Source of the DNA: UMGS1307 sp964523005
Lineage (GTDB): Bacteria; Bacillota; Clostridia; Oscillospirales; CAG-382
Assembly (NCBI GenBank): GCA_964523005.1
Contig: CAZFZL010000023.1
Span: forward strand, 1 to 17,695
Direction: 5' to 3'
Length of the DNA: 17,695 bases
The translations under genes and the position numbers were made by a program. Below the pieces are notes generated by a model. That model worked only from the letters and a program-made list of their open reading frames with translations, did no database searches and was not told the DNA's origin. Shown piece after piece: positions 1-7,254 of this stretch. Position 1 is the stretch's first letter, and each line of letters opens with the position of its first letter.

Positions 1-784
1 TCAGATCGATCGCGTCCGTGTCCATGCCTATCGCAAAGGTGCGAATCGGCTTGCCTTGGTGCTTTTGCGCGACAGCGCATACGAGCGACGAGTCGAGTCC
101 GCCGCTGAGCAGGAACCCGACGGGTGCGTCGGAATCGAGCCGCTTGACGATGCCGACGACGAGCTTTTCGCGTATCGCAGCGCATATGGTCTCGATGCTT
201 TCGTGAGTGTATTCCTTCACATCGGTAATATCACGGTAGCGGACGAATTTTCCGTTTGCATAGTAATGACCGGGTGGAAACGGAATAACATGCGGACATA
301 TTCCGACGAGGTTTTTTGCTTCGCTTGCGAAAACAATCCCGCCGTCACAGTATCCGTAAAACAGCGGTCTTATCCCTATGGGATCGCGCGCCGCTACGAG
401 CGACGAAGACTGCGGATCGTATATAATAAGCGCATATTCGGCGTCGAGCATATAAAACATATCCGTACCGTATTTTTCATACATCGGCAGGAGTATTTCG
501 CAGTCTGAATCGCTTTTGAAAACGTATTCACCTTCAAGCTGCTCGCGCAGTTTTCTGAACCCGTAGATCTCTCCGTTGCACACGAGCAGCTTTTTGTTGA
601 GCTCGAACGGCTGCATCCCTTCTTCGCTCAGCCCCATTATCGAAAGCCGCTGGAAGCCGAGCGTTACGCCGGTGAGCGATATGATGCGCGTGGCATCCGG
701 CCCGCGCGACTGCGTCTTTTCGAGCCCGGCTTTAAATTTTTCAGCCGATACCGATGTACCGGAGCAACCCATTATCGTACACAT
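1..784 (-). CDS. asnB: Asparagine synthase, glutamine-hydrolysing (3' end beyond window)
   Basis: Cytosolic enzyme that converts aspartate, glutamine and ATP to asparagine, glutamate, AMP and PPi. About 261 residues are visible. The start ATG at 784 gives MCTIMGCSG, so removal of Met exposes Cys2, the nucleophile of class II (Ntn) glutamine amidotransferases. The glutaminase domain is complete (about residues 1-190, with RGPDA, CNGEIY and ARDPIGIRPL). The synthetase domain begins with the ATP PP-loop SGGLDSS at residues 227-233, and the frame is still open (FAIGMDTDAIDL) when the window ends. The start lies 51 nt downstream of the glnN stop with GGAAAGG upstream, so the pair is probably one operon: GlnN makes the glutamine that AsnB consumes. 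The family is clear; whether all of the synthetase half is intact cannot be seen. Confidence 0.93.
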   Translation of the reverse strand, partial: MCTIMGCSGTSVSAEKFKAGLEKTQSRGPDATRIISLTGVTLGFQRLSIMGLSEEGMQPFELNKKLLVCNGEIYGFRKLREQLEGEYVFKSDSDCEILLPMYEKYGTDMFYMLDAEYALIIYDPQSSSLVAARDPIGIRPLFYGYCDGGIVFASEAKNLVGICPHVIPFPPGHYYANGKFVRYRDITDVKEYTHESIETICAAIREKLVVGIVKRLDSDAPVGFLLSGGLDSSLVCAVAQKHQGKPIRTFAIGMDTDAIDL

Positions 785-835
785 TTTTCAACCTTTCCGC
801 CCGGCGTAAATGTCGCACCGGCGAGGGCGTTATAA

Positions 836-2935
836 TCATTTTGTCCCGAACAGCAGATCGCCGTAGGTGGGGTACGGCCAGTATTTTTCTGCCGTGAGCG
901 ATTCCGCTTCGTCTGCCGAAGCTCTGAGCAGCTGCATATCGGGAAGCACGGTGTCTCTGTACGCACACGACAGCTCGGTTATGTTGTCAATCGCGTTGAT
1001 CGCCGCGAGCTCGGTGCTGAGCTTATCGGTCTTTGAAGCTATGTCAGCGATAAGCGTCGACAGGCGCGATACAGCAAAAAATTCGTATGAGGCATCGAGC
1101 TTAGTCGGAAGCGACGACTTGAGCGACACCGTTTCGGCAAGCTCTTTTTCGTATGTGAGTACAGCGGGGATTATCTGCTTGCGTGATATGTCGGTCATGG
1201 TGAGTGCTTCGATGTTGATCTGCTTGCAGTAATTTTCGAGCATTATCGAGTAACGCGAGCGGATCTCAGGCTCTGACATGATCCTGTGACTTGTCAGAAG
1301 GGCGACGTTCTTTTCATGCAGCAAATAAGGCATACAGTCCGGTGTGGTGCGCAGGTTGAGCAGACCGCGTTTTTCGACGGCTTCAGTTATCCACGCGTCG
1401 TCGTAGCCGTTGCCGTTGAAGATGATGCGCTTGTGTGCCTTGACGGTCTTTCTGATAAGGTCATGCAACGCCTGCGAAAAATCGTCGGCTTTTTCAAGTA
1501 TGTCAGCATACTGTCTGAGCGATTCGGCAACAGCGGCGTTGAGCATGATGTTTGCGCAGGCGATGGTGTTCGACGAGCCGAGCATACGGAATTCGAATTT
1601 ATTTCCGGTGAAGGCGAACGGCGAGGTGCGGTTGCGGTCGGTCGAATCCTTCGGAAGCTTCGGCAGAACGTGAACACCGAGCTTCAGCACGGCTTTTTCA
1701 GACGCCGCGTACGGGCTGTCGTCTTCGAGCGATTTGAGTATCGCCGTAAGCTCGTCGCCGAGAAATACCGATATGACAGCAGGCGGCGCTTCGTTCGCTC
1801 CGAGCCTGTGGTCATTGCCTGCGGTAGCGACGGAGAGACGAAGCAGGTCCTGATAATCATCTACCGCCTGTATCACACCGCACAGAACGAGCAGAAACTG
1901 CGCGTTCTCATAGGGCGTTTCTCCGGGGGAGAGCAGGTTGACGCCGGTGTTTGTAGCGAGAGACCAGTTGTTGTGCTTGCCTGAGCCGTTAACGCCGTCA
2001 AAAGGCTTTTCGTGGAGCAGACAGACGAGTCCGTGTTTCTGAGCTATCTGCTGCATGAGTTCCATCATGAGCTGGTTGTGGTCGGTTGCGATGTTTGTGG
2101 TGGTATATATCGGTGCAAGCTCGTGTTGAGAGGGCGCGACCTCGTTGTGCTCTGTCTTCGCAAACACGCCGAGCTTCCAAAGCTCTTCGTCAAGCTCAGC
2201 CATGAACGACGCGACACGCGGCTTTATCGTACCGAAATAGTGATCCTCAAGCTCCTGACCCTTTGGCGGCTTCGCGCCGAAAAGCGTTCTGCCGGTATAT
2301 ATCAGATCTTTGCGTTTTTCGTACATTGTACGGTCGATGAGAAAGTATTCCTGTTCCGGGCCGACAGAGGTGCGTACACATGTCACGCCGCTGTCGCTGC
2401 CGAACAGCTTGAGAATACGCATGGCTTGTTTGCTGAGCGCTTCCATCGAGCGCAGAAGCGGCGTCTTTTTGTCGAGCGCTTCGCCGCCGTACGAGCAGAA
2501 CGCCGTCGGGATGCAAAGCGTATTTCCCTTGATGAACGCGAACGAAGTCGGATCCCAAGCAGTATATCCGCGCGCTTCAAAGGTGGCACGCAGTCCGCCG
2601 GACGGGAATGATGAAGCATCGGGCTCGCCGCGTACAAGCTCCTTGCCTGAGAACTCCATGATCACCTTTCCGTCAGACGTCGGCGAAATAAAGCTGTCGT
2701 GCTTTTCGGCGGTGACACCTGTCATCGGCTGGAACCAGTGGGTGAAATGGGTAGCGCCCTTTTCACACGCCCAGTCCTTCATGGCGTTTGCGACGACGTT
2801 TGCGACGCCTATGTCGAGGCGCGCTCCTTCGTCAATGGTCTTTTTCAACGATATGTACGTCTCTTTCGGGAGACGCGCTTTCATTACGCTGTCGTTGAAC
2901 ACCAGCGAGCCGAAATATTCGGGAAGGTTTTTCAT
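836..2935 (-). CDS. glnN: Glutamine synthetase type III
   Basis: ATP-dependent ligation of ammonia to glutamate, giving glutamine; the main ammonium assimilation step, cytosolic. The product is 699 residues, the size of GSIII (about 700) and far larger than GSI or GSII. Recognisable blocks in order: FTHWFQPMTG (64-73) and SSFPSGGLRATFEARGYTAWD (from 108), both typical of the GSIII N-terminal region; VGPEQEYF (191-198) and EHNEVAPSQHE (262-272), carrying metal-ligand glutamates; NGSGKHNNWSL (316-326), the glutamate-binding segment. The start is ATG at 2935, nine bases after GGAG; an in-frame TTG six bases upstream is too close to that Shine-Dalgarno site. It is preceded by its own promoter and a terminator-like leader, which suggests attenuation, and followed by asnB. 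The symbol glnN follows common GSIII usage. Confidence 0.97.
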   Translation of the reverse strand: MKNLPEYFGSLVFNDSVMKARLPKETYISLKKTIDEGARLDIGVANVVANAMKDWACEKGATHFTHWFQPMTGVTAEKHDSFISPTSDGKVIMEFSGKELVRGEPDASSFPSGGLRATFEARGYTAWDPTSFAFIKGNTLCIPTAFCSYGGEALDKKTPLLRSMEALSKQAMRILKLFGSDSGVTCVRTSVGPEQEYFLIDRTMYEKRKDLIYTGRTLFGAKPPKGQELEDHYFGTIKPRVASFMAELDEELWKLGVFAKTEHNEVAPSQHELAPIYTTTNIATDHNQLMMELMQQIAQKHGLVCLLHEKPFDGVNGSGKHNNWSLATNTGVNLLSPGETPYENAQFLLVLCGVIQAVDDYQDLLRLSVATAGNDHRLGANEAPPAVISVFLGDELTAILKSLEDDSPYAASEKAVLKLGVHVLPKLPKDSTDRNRTSPFAFTGNKFEFRMLGSSNTIACANIMLNAAVAESLRQYADILEKADDFSQALHDLIRKTVKAHKRIIFNGNGYDDAWITEAVEKRGLLNLRTTPDCMPYLLHEKNVALLTSHRIMSEPEIRSRYSIMLENYCKQINIEALTMTDISRKQIIPAVLTYEKELAETVSLKSSLPTKLDASYEFFAVSRLSTLIADIASKTDKLSTELAAINAIDNITELSCAYRDTVLPDMQLLRASADEAESLTAEKYWPYPTYGDLLFGTK

Positions 2936-2962
2936 GCACAACTGCTCCTTTAATTATTTTTG

Positions 2963-3022
2963 AAAATAAAAAAAGAGCGACGGAGAAGGAATAAATAAAT
3001 CATTCCGAGCTCCATTGCTCTT
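2963..3022 (-). terminator. Intrinsic terminator in the glnN leader (probable attenuator)
   Basis: Read on the minus strand, AAGAGCAATGGAG (3022-3010) pairs with CTCCGTCGCTCTT (2985-2973): 12 of 13 positions pair, including one G-U, around a 24-nt loop that can itself fold (GGAAT...ATTCC). TTTTTTTATTTT follows at once. It lies between the glnN promoter and the glnN ribosome binding site, so it would stop glnN transcription unless disrupted. The left arm is shared with a small hairpin at 3007-3020, so the two structures exclude each other. Confidence 0.75.
3007..3020 (-). promoter_or_regulatory. Hexaloop hairpin competing with the glnN terminator
   Basis: On the minus strand GAGC-AATGGA-GCTC makes a perfect 4-bp stem closed by a six-base loop with A at position 1 and G at position 4. 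That loop pattern is the one bound by ANTAR-domain antiterminators such as AmiR, NasR and EutV. The hairpin uses bases of the left arm of the terminator at 2963-3022. The usual second, upstream hexaloop hairpin was looked for and not found, so assignment to the ANTAR class is tentative. Confidence 0.4.
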
Positions 3023-3031
3023 ATGCTGCTG

Positions 3032-3060
3032 ATTCTATACCGTCCGTCGCTTTTTGTCAA
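3032..3060 (-). promoter_or_regulatory. Sigma-A promoter of glnN-asnB
   Basis: On the minus strand, TTGACA (3060-3055) and TAGAAT (3037-3032) are separated by 17 bp. Transcription would start near 3024-3027, immediately before the hairpin/terminator leader. The spacer carries TCCGTCGC on the plus strand (3043-3050), a perfect 8-bp inverted repeat of 2977-2984 in the leader. Confidence 0.75.
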
Positions 3061-3149
3061 GAGATTTTTCAAAAAAAATATCGACTTTTCATTTTTTTGG
3101 TATTCATGACGAAAAAGCGCTTTTTTACGCACGTGATTTACTCTGTTTT

Positions 3150-3353
3150 TTACAGCTTCTTTCTCCGGTTTGGCTTCTCGTTTTTTGTTACGGGCACATC
3201 GGCAAGCTCGCTGTACGCGCTTGCTTCGTGCTGTGTCTCGGGCGGCGTCGGAACAAATCCCGTGCATTCGTTGACCGAAGCGACCGGGTTTGTGAGAAAC
3301 GCGTCCTTCGATGGGTGGTCGGCGGCGTTTTTGAGGTTATTGCGTTTCGTCAT
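3150..3353 (-). CDS. Small hydrophilic protein, function unknown
   Basis: A 67-residue product, MTKRNNLKNAADHPSK... ending KNEKPNRRKKL. ATG at 3353 is preceded by GAAGGAAAAGCC, a reasonable ribosome binding site about eight bases away. There is no signal peptide, membrane helix or long hydrophobic core. The middle (NECTGFVPTPPETQHEASAYSEL, about residues 28-50) is acidic and proline-containing, between basic ends. From memory, short Clostridia proteins carrying a Cys-Thr-Gly-(Leu/Phe)-(Ile/Val/Met)-Pro core followed by an acidic stretch are common hypotheticals; this is recollection, not a search. Its composition looks more protein-like than the overlapping frames (3097-3417 plus, 2950-3267 minus), which are rich in Phe/Ser/Arg runs. 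It lies upstream of glnN on the same strand, divergent from the GH2 gene. No clear own terminator is visible. Confidence 0.6.
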   Translation of the reverse strand: MTKRNNLKNAADHPSKDAFLTNPVASVNECTGFVPTPPETQHEASAYSELADVPVTKNEKPNRRKKL

Positions 3354-3396
3354 GGCTTTTCCTTCTTTTCTTTTTTCTTATTCTTTACGTCAGCGC

Positions 3397-3425
3397 TTGA
3401 TATATTCTGAAAAATAATGTATAAT
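3397..3425 (+). promoter_or_regulatory. Sigma-A promoter of the GH2 gene
   Basis: TTGATA (3397-3402), a 17-bp spacer and a perfect TATAAT (3420-3425). The start site would fall near 3432, leaving a leader of about 22 nt before the GH2 ATG. It overlaps the region upstream of the divergent small gene. Confidence 0.75.
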
Positions 3426-3437
3426 CCGTGTATTGAC

Positions 3438-3445
3438 AAAGGAGG
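3438..3445 (+). promoter_or_regulatory. Ribosome binding site fixing the GH2 start
   Basis: AAAGGAGG lies eight bases before ATG 3454. An in-frame TTG at 3433 lies upstream of this site and, at the predicted +1, would have no leader, so ATG 3454 is the start. Confidence 0.8.
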
Positions 3446-3453
3446 TATACATC

Positions 3454-5121
3454 ATGAATGAACACATACCGCGCCCGGAGCATCCGCGTCCTCAGTTCTG
3501 CAGGAGCTCGTGGCGCAGCCTCAACGGAAAATGGGATTTCACATATGTCACCGATGCTGACAGCAAAGAAACGAAAAGCATTAACGTACCGTTTTGCCCC
3601 GAAAGCAGACTTTCCGGCATAAACGATACGGGGTTTATCTCCTCCTGCTCGTATTTCCGGACGTTTACCGTGAGCAAAGATGAGCTTGAAGGACGTGTTT
3701 TTATACGCTTCGGAGCGTGCGACTATGAAGCTGAAGTGTTAATAAACGAAGTGTGTGCAGGAAAACACCGCGGCGGCTATTCTTCGTTCGCTTTCGAGAT
3801 CACGCGGCAGCTTACAGTGGGAGTCAACAGCATCAGGGTGCTCGTGAATGACGACACGCGAAGCCCGCTTCAGGCATCGGGAAAACAGTCCGACAGACCC
3901 GAATCGTATGGATGTATGTATACGCGAACGACAGGTATATGGCAGACGGTATGGCTTGAGTTCACACCGCAGAATTATATAAAAAGCGCGAAGTATACGC
4001 CGCTTGTTTCTCAGGGCGCGCTTTTGATACAGGCGCTGTGTGATGCGCCGGATAAAACGGTGCTAAACGCAGAATGCAGCTTTGATGGAAGATATACCGG
4101 AGCGGCACAGGGCTGTGTATACGGAGGAAAATGTGATCTTCTGCTAAAGCCGGACGAGCTTCATCTTTGGCAGCCCGGAGATGGCGCGCTGTATGATCTG
4201 ACGCTCACTATGAAGGACGACACGGTGGGAAGCTATTTTGGTATGCGCAATGTCGAATGCCGTAACGGTATGATGACAGTCAACGGCAAAAGGGTATTTC
4301 AGCGTCTCGTACTCGATCAGGGCTTTTATCCTGACGGTATCTATACCGCACCGGACGACAGTGCGCTCGAAAACGATATAAAGCTGTCGATGGATATGGG
4401 CTTCAACGGCGCGCGGCTGCATCAGAAGATATTTGAAGAACGCTTTCTTTATCACTGTGACCGGCTCGGATATATGGTGTGGGGTGAATATCCGAATTGG
4501 GGTCTTGACGAGAGCGTACCGGCGGCGTGGGCTGATTTTCTCGAAGAGTGGACAGACACGCTCGAGCGCGATTTCAACCACCCGGCGATCGTCGGCTGGT
4601 GTCCGTTCAACGAGACATCGCACGACGACGAAAAAAAGCTCGTGGCGTTCACCGCTGATCTTACCTCAAAGCTCGATGAAACGAGGCCTGTGATAGATAC
4701 ATCCGGATGGTTCCACACAGGACACGGAGATATATCGGACACTCATGATTACGACCAGGACCCGGAATCGTTCAGAGCGCGCCTCGACGGACTGAAAAAC
4801 GGCGCGATAGTATGTCCGCACGTCAATAAATACGGCAGCTATACCTTTGTCAGCGAATACGGCGGAATAGCGTGGGCGGCTGAAGGCGGTTGGGGATACG
4901 GCAATGCACCGCAGAGTGAGGAAGAATTTCTTTCGAGACTGTCGGGGCTTACGATGGCGATCCTCGACAACAACAGGATATTCGGGCTTTGCTATACTCA
5001 GCTGACCGACGTTGAACAGGAGAAAAACGGGCTTTATACATACGACAGAAAACCGAAATTTAACACTGATACGATAAAGCTGATATTTACACAAGCGGCG
5101 GCATATGAAGAAAAAAACTGA
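3454..5121 (+). CDS. Glycoside hydrolase family 2 (beta-glycosidase type)
   Basis: A 555-residue retaining beta-glycosidase; GH2 covers beta-galactosidases, beta-glucuronidases and beta-mannosidases, and the substrate cannot be read from the sequence. Domains in order: N-terminal jelly-roll sugar-binding domain (about 1-170, with RSLNGKWDF near the start), a short Ig-like sandwich (about 170-260), then the TIM barrel beginning near FQRLVLDQGFYPDGIYTAP, with MGFNGARLHQK and GYMVWGEYPNWG. Probable acid/base is Glu387 in WCPFNET and probable nucleophile Glu468 in SEYGG. No signal peptide, so it is intracellular and would act on imported oligosaccharides. It has its own promoter and overlaps the next gene by 17 bp. 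No transporter or sugar regulator is adjacent. The family and catalytic residues are confident; the specificity is not. Confidence 0.93.
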   Translation: MNEHIPRPEHPRPQFCRSSWRSLNGKWDFTYVTDADSKETKSINVPFCPESRLSGINDTGFISSCSYFRTFTVSKDELEGRVFIRFGACDYEAEVLINEVCAGKHRGGYSSFAFEITRQLTVGVNSIRVLVNDDTRSPLQASGKQSDRPESYGCMYTRTTGIWQTVWLEFTPQNYIKSAKYTPLVSQGALLIQALCDAPDKTVLNAECSFDGRYTGAAQGCVYGGKCDLLLKPDELHLWQPGDGALYDLTLTMKDDTVGSYFGMRNVECRNGMMTVNGKRVFQRLVLDQGFYPDGIYTAPDDSALENDIKLSMDMGFNGARLHQKIFEERFLYHCDRLGYMVWGEYPNWGLDESVPAAWADFLEEWTDTLERDFNHPAIVGWCPFNETSHDDEKKLVAFTADLTSKLDETRPVIDTSGWFHTGHGDISDTHDYDQDPESFRARLDGLKNGAIVCPHVNKYGSYTFVSEYGGIAWAAEGGWGYGNAPQSEEEFLSRLSGLTMAILDNNRIFGLCYTQLTDVEQEKNGLYTYDRKPKFNTDTIKLIFTQAAAYEEKN

Positions 5122-5878
5122 CAGTGACGCGGCAATATGCTCACAGGCACTTTTTGCCGCATTAAGTACAGCGCTTGAACCTGCCGAAGGCGGCCAGATA
5201 GGTACGCTCGGCGAGCATACGCTCCACTGCGTGCTTAAACACTATTTTGAGCCTGACACATCAAAGCATGAGATAAAAATAGGGCGCTCATACGCCGACA
5301 TCCTGCGCGACGGCAGAGTTTTTGAGATCCAGACGCGTGCGCTGTACAGGCTTAAAAAGAAACTCGATACGTTTCTTAGCGAATACGAGGTCACTGTCGT
5401 GTTTCCGATCTGTGTACAAAAAACGGTGTCATGGGTGGACGAAAAAAACTGCACTGTCAGCAAAAAGCGAAAAAGCCCGAAGAGGGGAAACGTCGCCGAC
5501 GCGCTGCCGGAGCTGTACGGTGTATGCGAATATTTCGGTGACAACGCCGCAGACGATCGCTTTTCCGTGATGCTCGTGCTGTACGACGGTGACGAATACC
5601 GGGCGCTCGACGGCTGGGGCAGAGGCGGAAAACGCGGCTCGAACCGGCTCGATATCGTGCCGACGGGAATAAGACAGGAGATATTTCTCGGCTGTTGTGA
5701 CGACTGCCGTGAGCTGTTCGTGCCGATGCTGCCGGATACATTTACACTCGGCGATATGGGCAGGATATTCGGGCTGCGCGGCGTCAGCGCGTGGCGGGCA
5801 TTGAAATTTCTCACCGTGACCGGCTGCGCAAGGGAAAAAGAGAAGCAGGGAAAAAAGATCATATACGAAAAAACGTAA
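5105..5878 (+). CDS. Uncharacterised protein: PD-(D/E)XK-like domain plus C-terminal winged helix
   Basis: A 257-residue soluble protein. Seen: an N-terminal half with GTLGEHTLH (Glu37), RSYADI (Asp65) and FEIQTR (Glu74-x-Gln76), followed by a predicted helix LYRLKKKLDTFL and a strand VTVVFPI. The order E...D...ExQ with alternating strands and helices resembles restriction-endonuclease-like folds, including CoiA-type proteins where ExK is replaced by ExQ. A basic patch KKRKSPKRG (120-128) follows, then a middle region with CCDDC. Residues about 212-257 read as a winged helix: a helix at TLGDMGRIFGL, a second at SAWRALKFLTV, and a Lys-rich wing. Similar proteins are, from memory, widespread in Clostridia without assigned function. 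The start overlaps the GH2 3' end by 17 bp with a weak Shine-Dalgarno site, suggesting translational coupling. That it is a real gene is secure; the fold is inferred and activity is unknown. Confidence 0.85.
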   Translation: MKKKTDSDAAICSQALFAALSTALEPAEGGQIGTLGEHTLHCVLKHYFEPDTSKHEIKIGRSYADILRDGRVFEIQTRALYRLKKKLDTFLSEYEVTVVFPICVQKTVSWVDEKNCTVSKKRKSPKRGNVADALPELYGVCEYFGDNAADDRFSVMLVLYDGDEYRALDGWGRGGKRGSNRLDIVPTGIRQEIFLGCCDDCRELFVPMLPDTFTLGDMGRIFGLRGVSAWRALKFLTVTGCAREKEKQGKKIIYEKT

Positions 5879-5879
5879 A

Positions 5880-5912
5880 AAAAGCGCCGCTCATTAAGAG
5901 CGGCGTGTTTTT
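5880..5912. terminator. Bidirectional intrinsic terminator
   Basis: CGCCGCTC (5885-5892), loop ATTAA, GAGCGGCG (5898-5905): eight perfect pairs, mostly G-C. On the plus strand it is followed by TGTTTTT, and on the minus strand by TTTTTTT. It lies between convergent genes and ends both the GH2 operon and the his/ADP-ribosylglycohydrolase operon. Confidence 0.9.
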
Positions 5913-5928
5913 CGGACGTTTGAAGGTC

Positions 5929-7254
5929 TTATCTTTTGTTCGCAATATCGCTGAACTTCTTTGCAAGCCCTGAGATCGAGCCGGGGTCGTAGCCTGAGAT
6001 ACCCGAATAGTATGTGTCGTTGAGAGGATCCTTGAGATGGGCGGGGATGTTGTCGTTTCCGCAGAGTGCGCCCATGAACGAGCCGACGGTCGCGCCGTTG
6101 CAGTCGGTGTCCATTCCGCCGGTAACGGAAGCGGTGAGCGCTTTTGCAAAATCGCCCTTTGCGAACAGGATCGATGCGATGCAGAGCGCGGCGTTGTTGA
6201 GCGTGTGTACGAAGCAGTAATGCGGCATTTTTTCGACCACCGCGTCGACAAGCTCCTCAGTGGTGGTGACGGTGTGCGCTATCCTTCTTGCCTCAAGCGC
6301 CGTTTCGTAGAATCTGCTGGTTTTCGGTATGAACGAAAGCGCAGTCTCAAAGCAGCTTTCAGGGTCTTTGTCGGTGAAGGCTGCGGCGATGAAGGCGGCG
6401 AAGAACATCGCGCCGTATATGCCGTTTTTCGTATGTGAGAGGAACGCGTCGTTATATGCCATCTCAGCCGCGAGCGCCGGTCTGCCGGCGGCACAGTATG
6501 CGTAGCCGTCGATGCGTATCTGAGCGCCTATCCATTCACGGTAGGGGTTGCGGTAGGTGTTGACACCGCTCTTTTTGAGAATTTCAAGCGCGTTTTCGGG
6601 TCTGCCCCACGGACCGAACTCGTCGACTGCTGCGAAATTGAGATATGCCTGATTTTCAGCGGTACATATATAGCGGTAGGGAAGATGATACATCCAGAAC
6701 GCGCCCACATCGTAGGTGTCGAACGTATAGCCTTTTCCTGCGACTAGCATATATGAAAGCACCGTGAAGCGTATATCATCGTCCATCGGCATGGCGTTGA
6801 TCTTTTCGTCCGTCGCCGCGCCTTCGTTTACTTTGTCACCGGAATGTGTCGGAACAAAGCCGTTTATCGGGTATTTGCCGGCGTTTTCGAACCAGGTGCG
6901 TATATCGCGGTAGTGCCACATCTCGACGGGCTGACCGAGAGCGCAGCCTATGCAGCGTCCGAGCCACGCGCCGTGGAAGTATTTGAACGGTACTTCACCG
7001 GGGTCAGAGTCCTTTTTGTCTTTGGCGTCGGAAAGAGCGCGGATCTCTTCGAGCGTGCTCGGCTCGACATATCCGAAATCCTTTCTCATCTTCAATGAAG
7101 CAAACGTGTCGTACAGATCACCGAGCTTTTTCAGGTCGCCTCCGCATGAATCGATTTTTTTGATGTACTCGTCCTTGCTGAAATCGTAGCCTTCTTCAAG
7201 TAATTGATCAAGCTCTTCGCGTATGAGCACGTCAAGCTTTTGATAACCTGCCAT
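5929..7254 (-). CDS. ADP-ribosylglycohydrolase (ARH/DraG) family protein
   Basis: A 441-residue all-helical hydrolase of the family that cleaves ADP-ribose from proteins, nucleic acid ends or small molecules with two bound magnesium ions. Core landmarks: HGAWLGRCIGCALGQPVE (94-111), the first acidic cluster MDDDIRFT (157-164), and the C-terminal metal motif GGMDTDCNGATVG, with Asp382 and Asp384. An N-terminal helical stretch of about 85 residues precedes the core. No signal peptide, so probably cytosolic. ATG 7254 shares one base with the hisIE stop (TAATG), and AGGAGG lies 10 bases upstream inside hisIE, so it is translationally coupled and the last gene of the his operon, closed by the terminator at 5880-5912. 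Its substrate is unknown; large bacterial members of this fold are mostly uncharacterised. Confidence 0.9.
   Translation of the reverse strand: MAGYQKLDVLIREELDQLLEEGYDFSKDEYIKKIDSCGGDLKKLGDLYDTFASLKMRKDFGYVEPSTLEEIRALSDAKDKKDSDPGEVPFKYFHGAWLGRCIGCALGQPVEMWHYRDIRTWFENAGKYPINGFVPTHSGDKVNEGAATDEKINAMPMDDDIRFTVLSYMLVAGKGYTFDTYDVGAFWMYHLPYRYICTAENQAYLNFAAVDEFGPWGRPENALEILKKSGVNTYRNPYREWIGAQIRIDGYAYCAAGRPALAAEMAYNDAFLSHTKNGIYGAMFFAAFIAAAFTDKDPESCFETALSFIPKTSRFYETALEARRIAHTVTTTEELVDAVVEKMPHYCFVHTLNNAALCIASILFAKGDFAKALTASVTGGMDTDCNGATVGSFMGALCGNDNIPAHLKDPLNDTYYSGISGYDPGSISGLAKKFSDIANKR

Noticed and set aside
1286..1984. Long plus-strand open frame inside glnN (232 codons)
   Set aside because: It lies opposite a highly conserved glutamine synthetase, has no ribosome binding site and no recognisable family; a shadow of high-GC third positions.
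2936..3060. T-box, glutamine riboswitch or other known riboswitch before glnN
   Set aside because: The predicted leader is only about 90 nt and shows no T-box core, specifier stem or known aptamer signature; only the hairpin/terminator pair is visible.
3100..3130. AAAAAGCGCTTTTT palindrome after the small gene, as a terminator
   Set aside because: The stem is only A-T pairs around a GCGC loop and is not followed by a proper T-tract; too weak to call.
2950..3267. Minus-strand frame of 105 codons overlapping the glnN leader and the small gene
   Set aside because: It runs through the glnN promoter and terminator, ends in a Phe/Leu/Arg-rich tail and has no ribosome binding site; the 3150-3353 frame is better.
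3054..3417. Two plus-strand frames of 106-118 codons before the GH2 gene
   Set aside because: Phe/Ser-rich translation of A/T tracts, antisense to the small gene and running into the GH2 promoter; no Shine-Dalgarno site.
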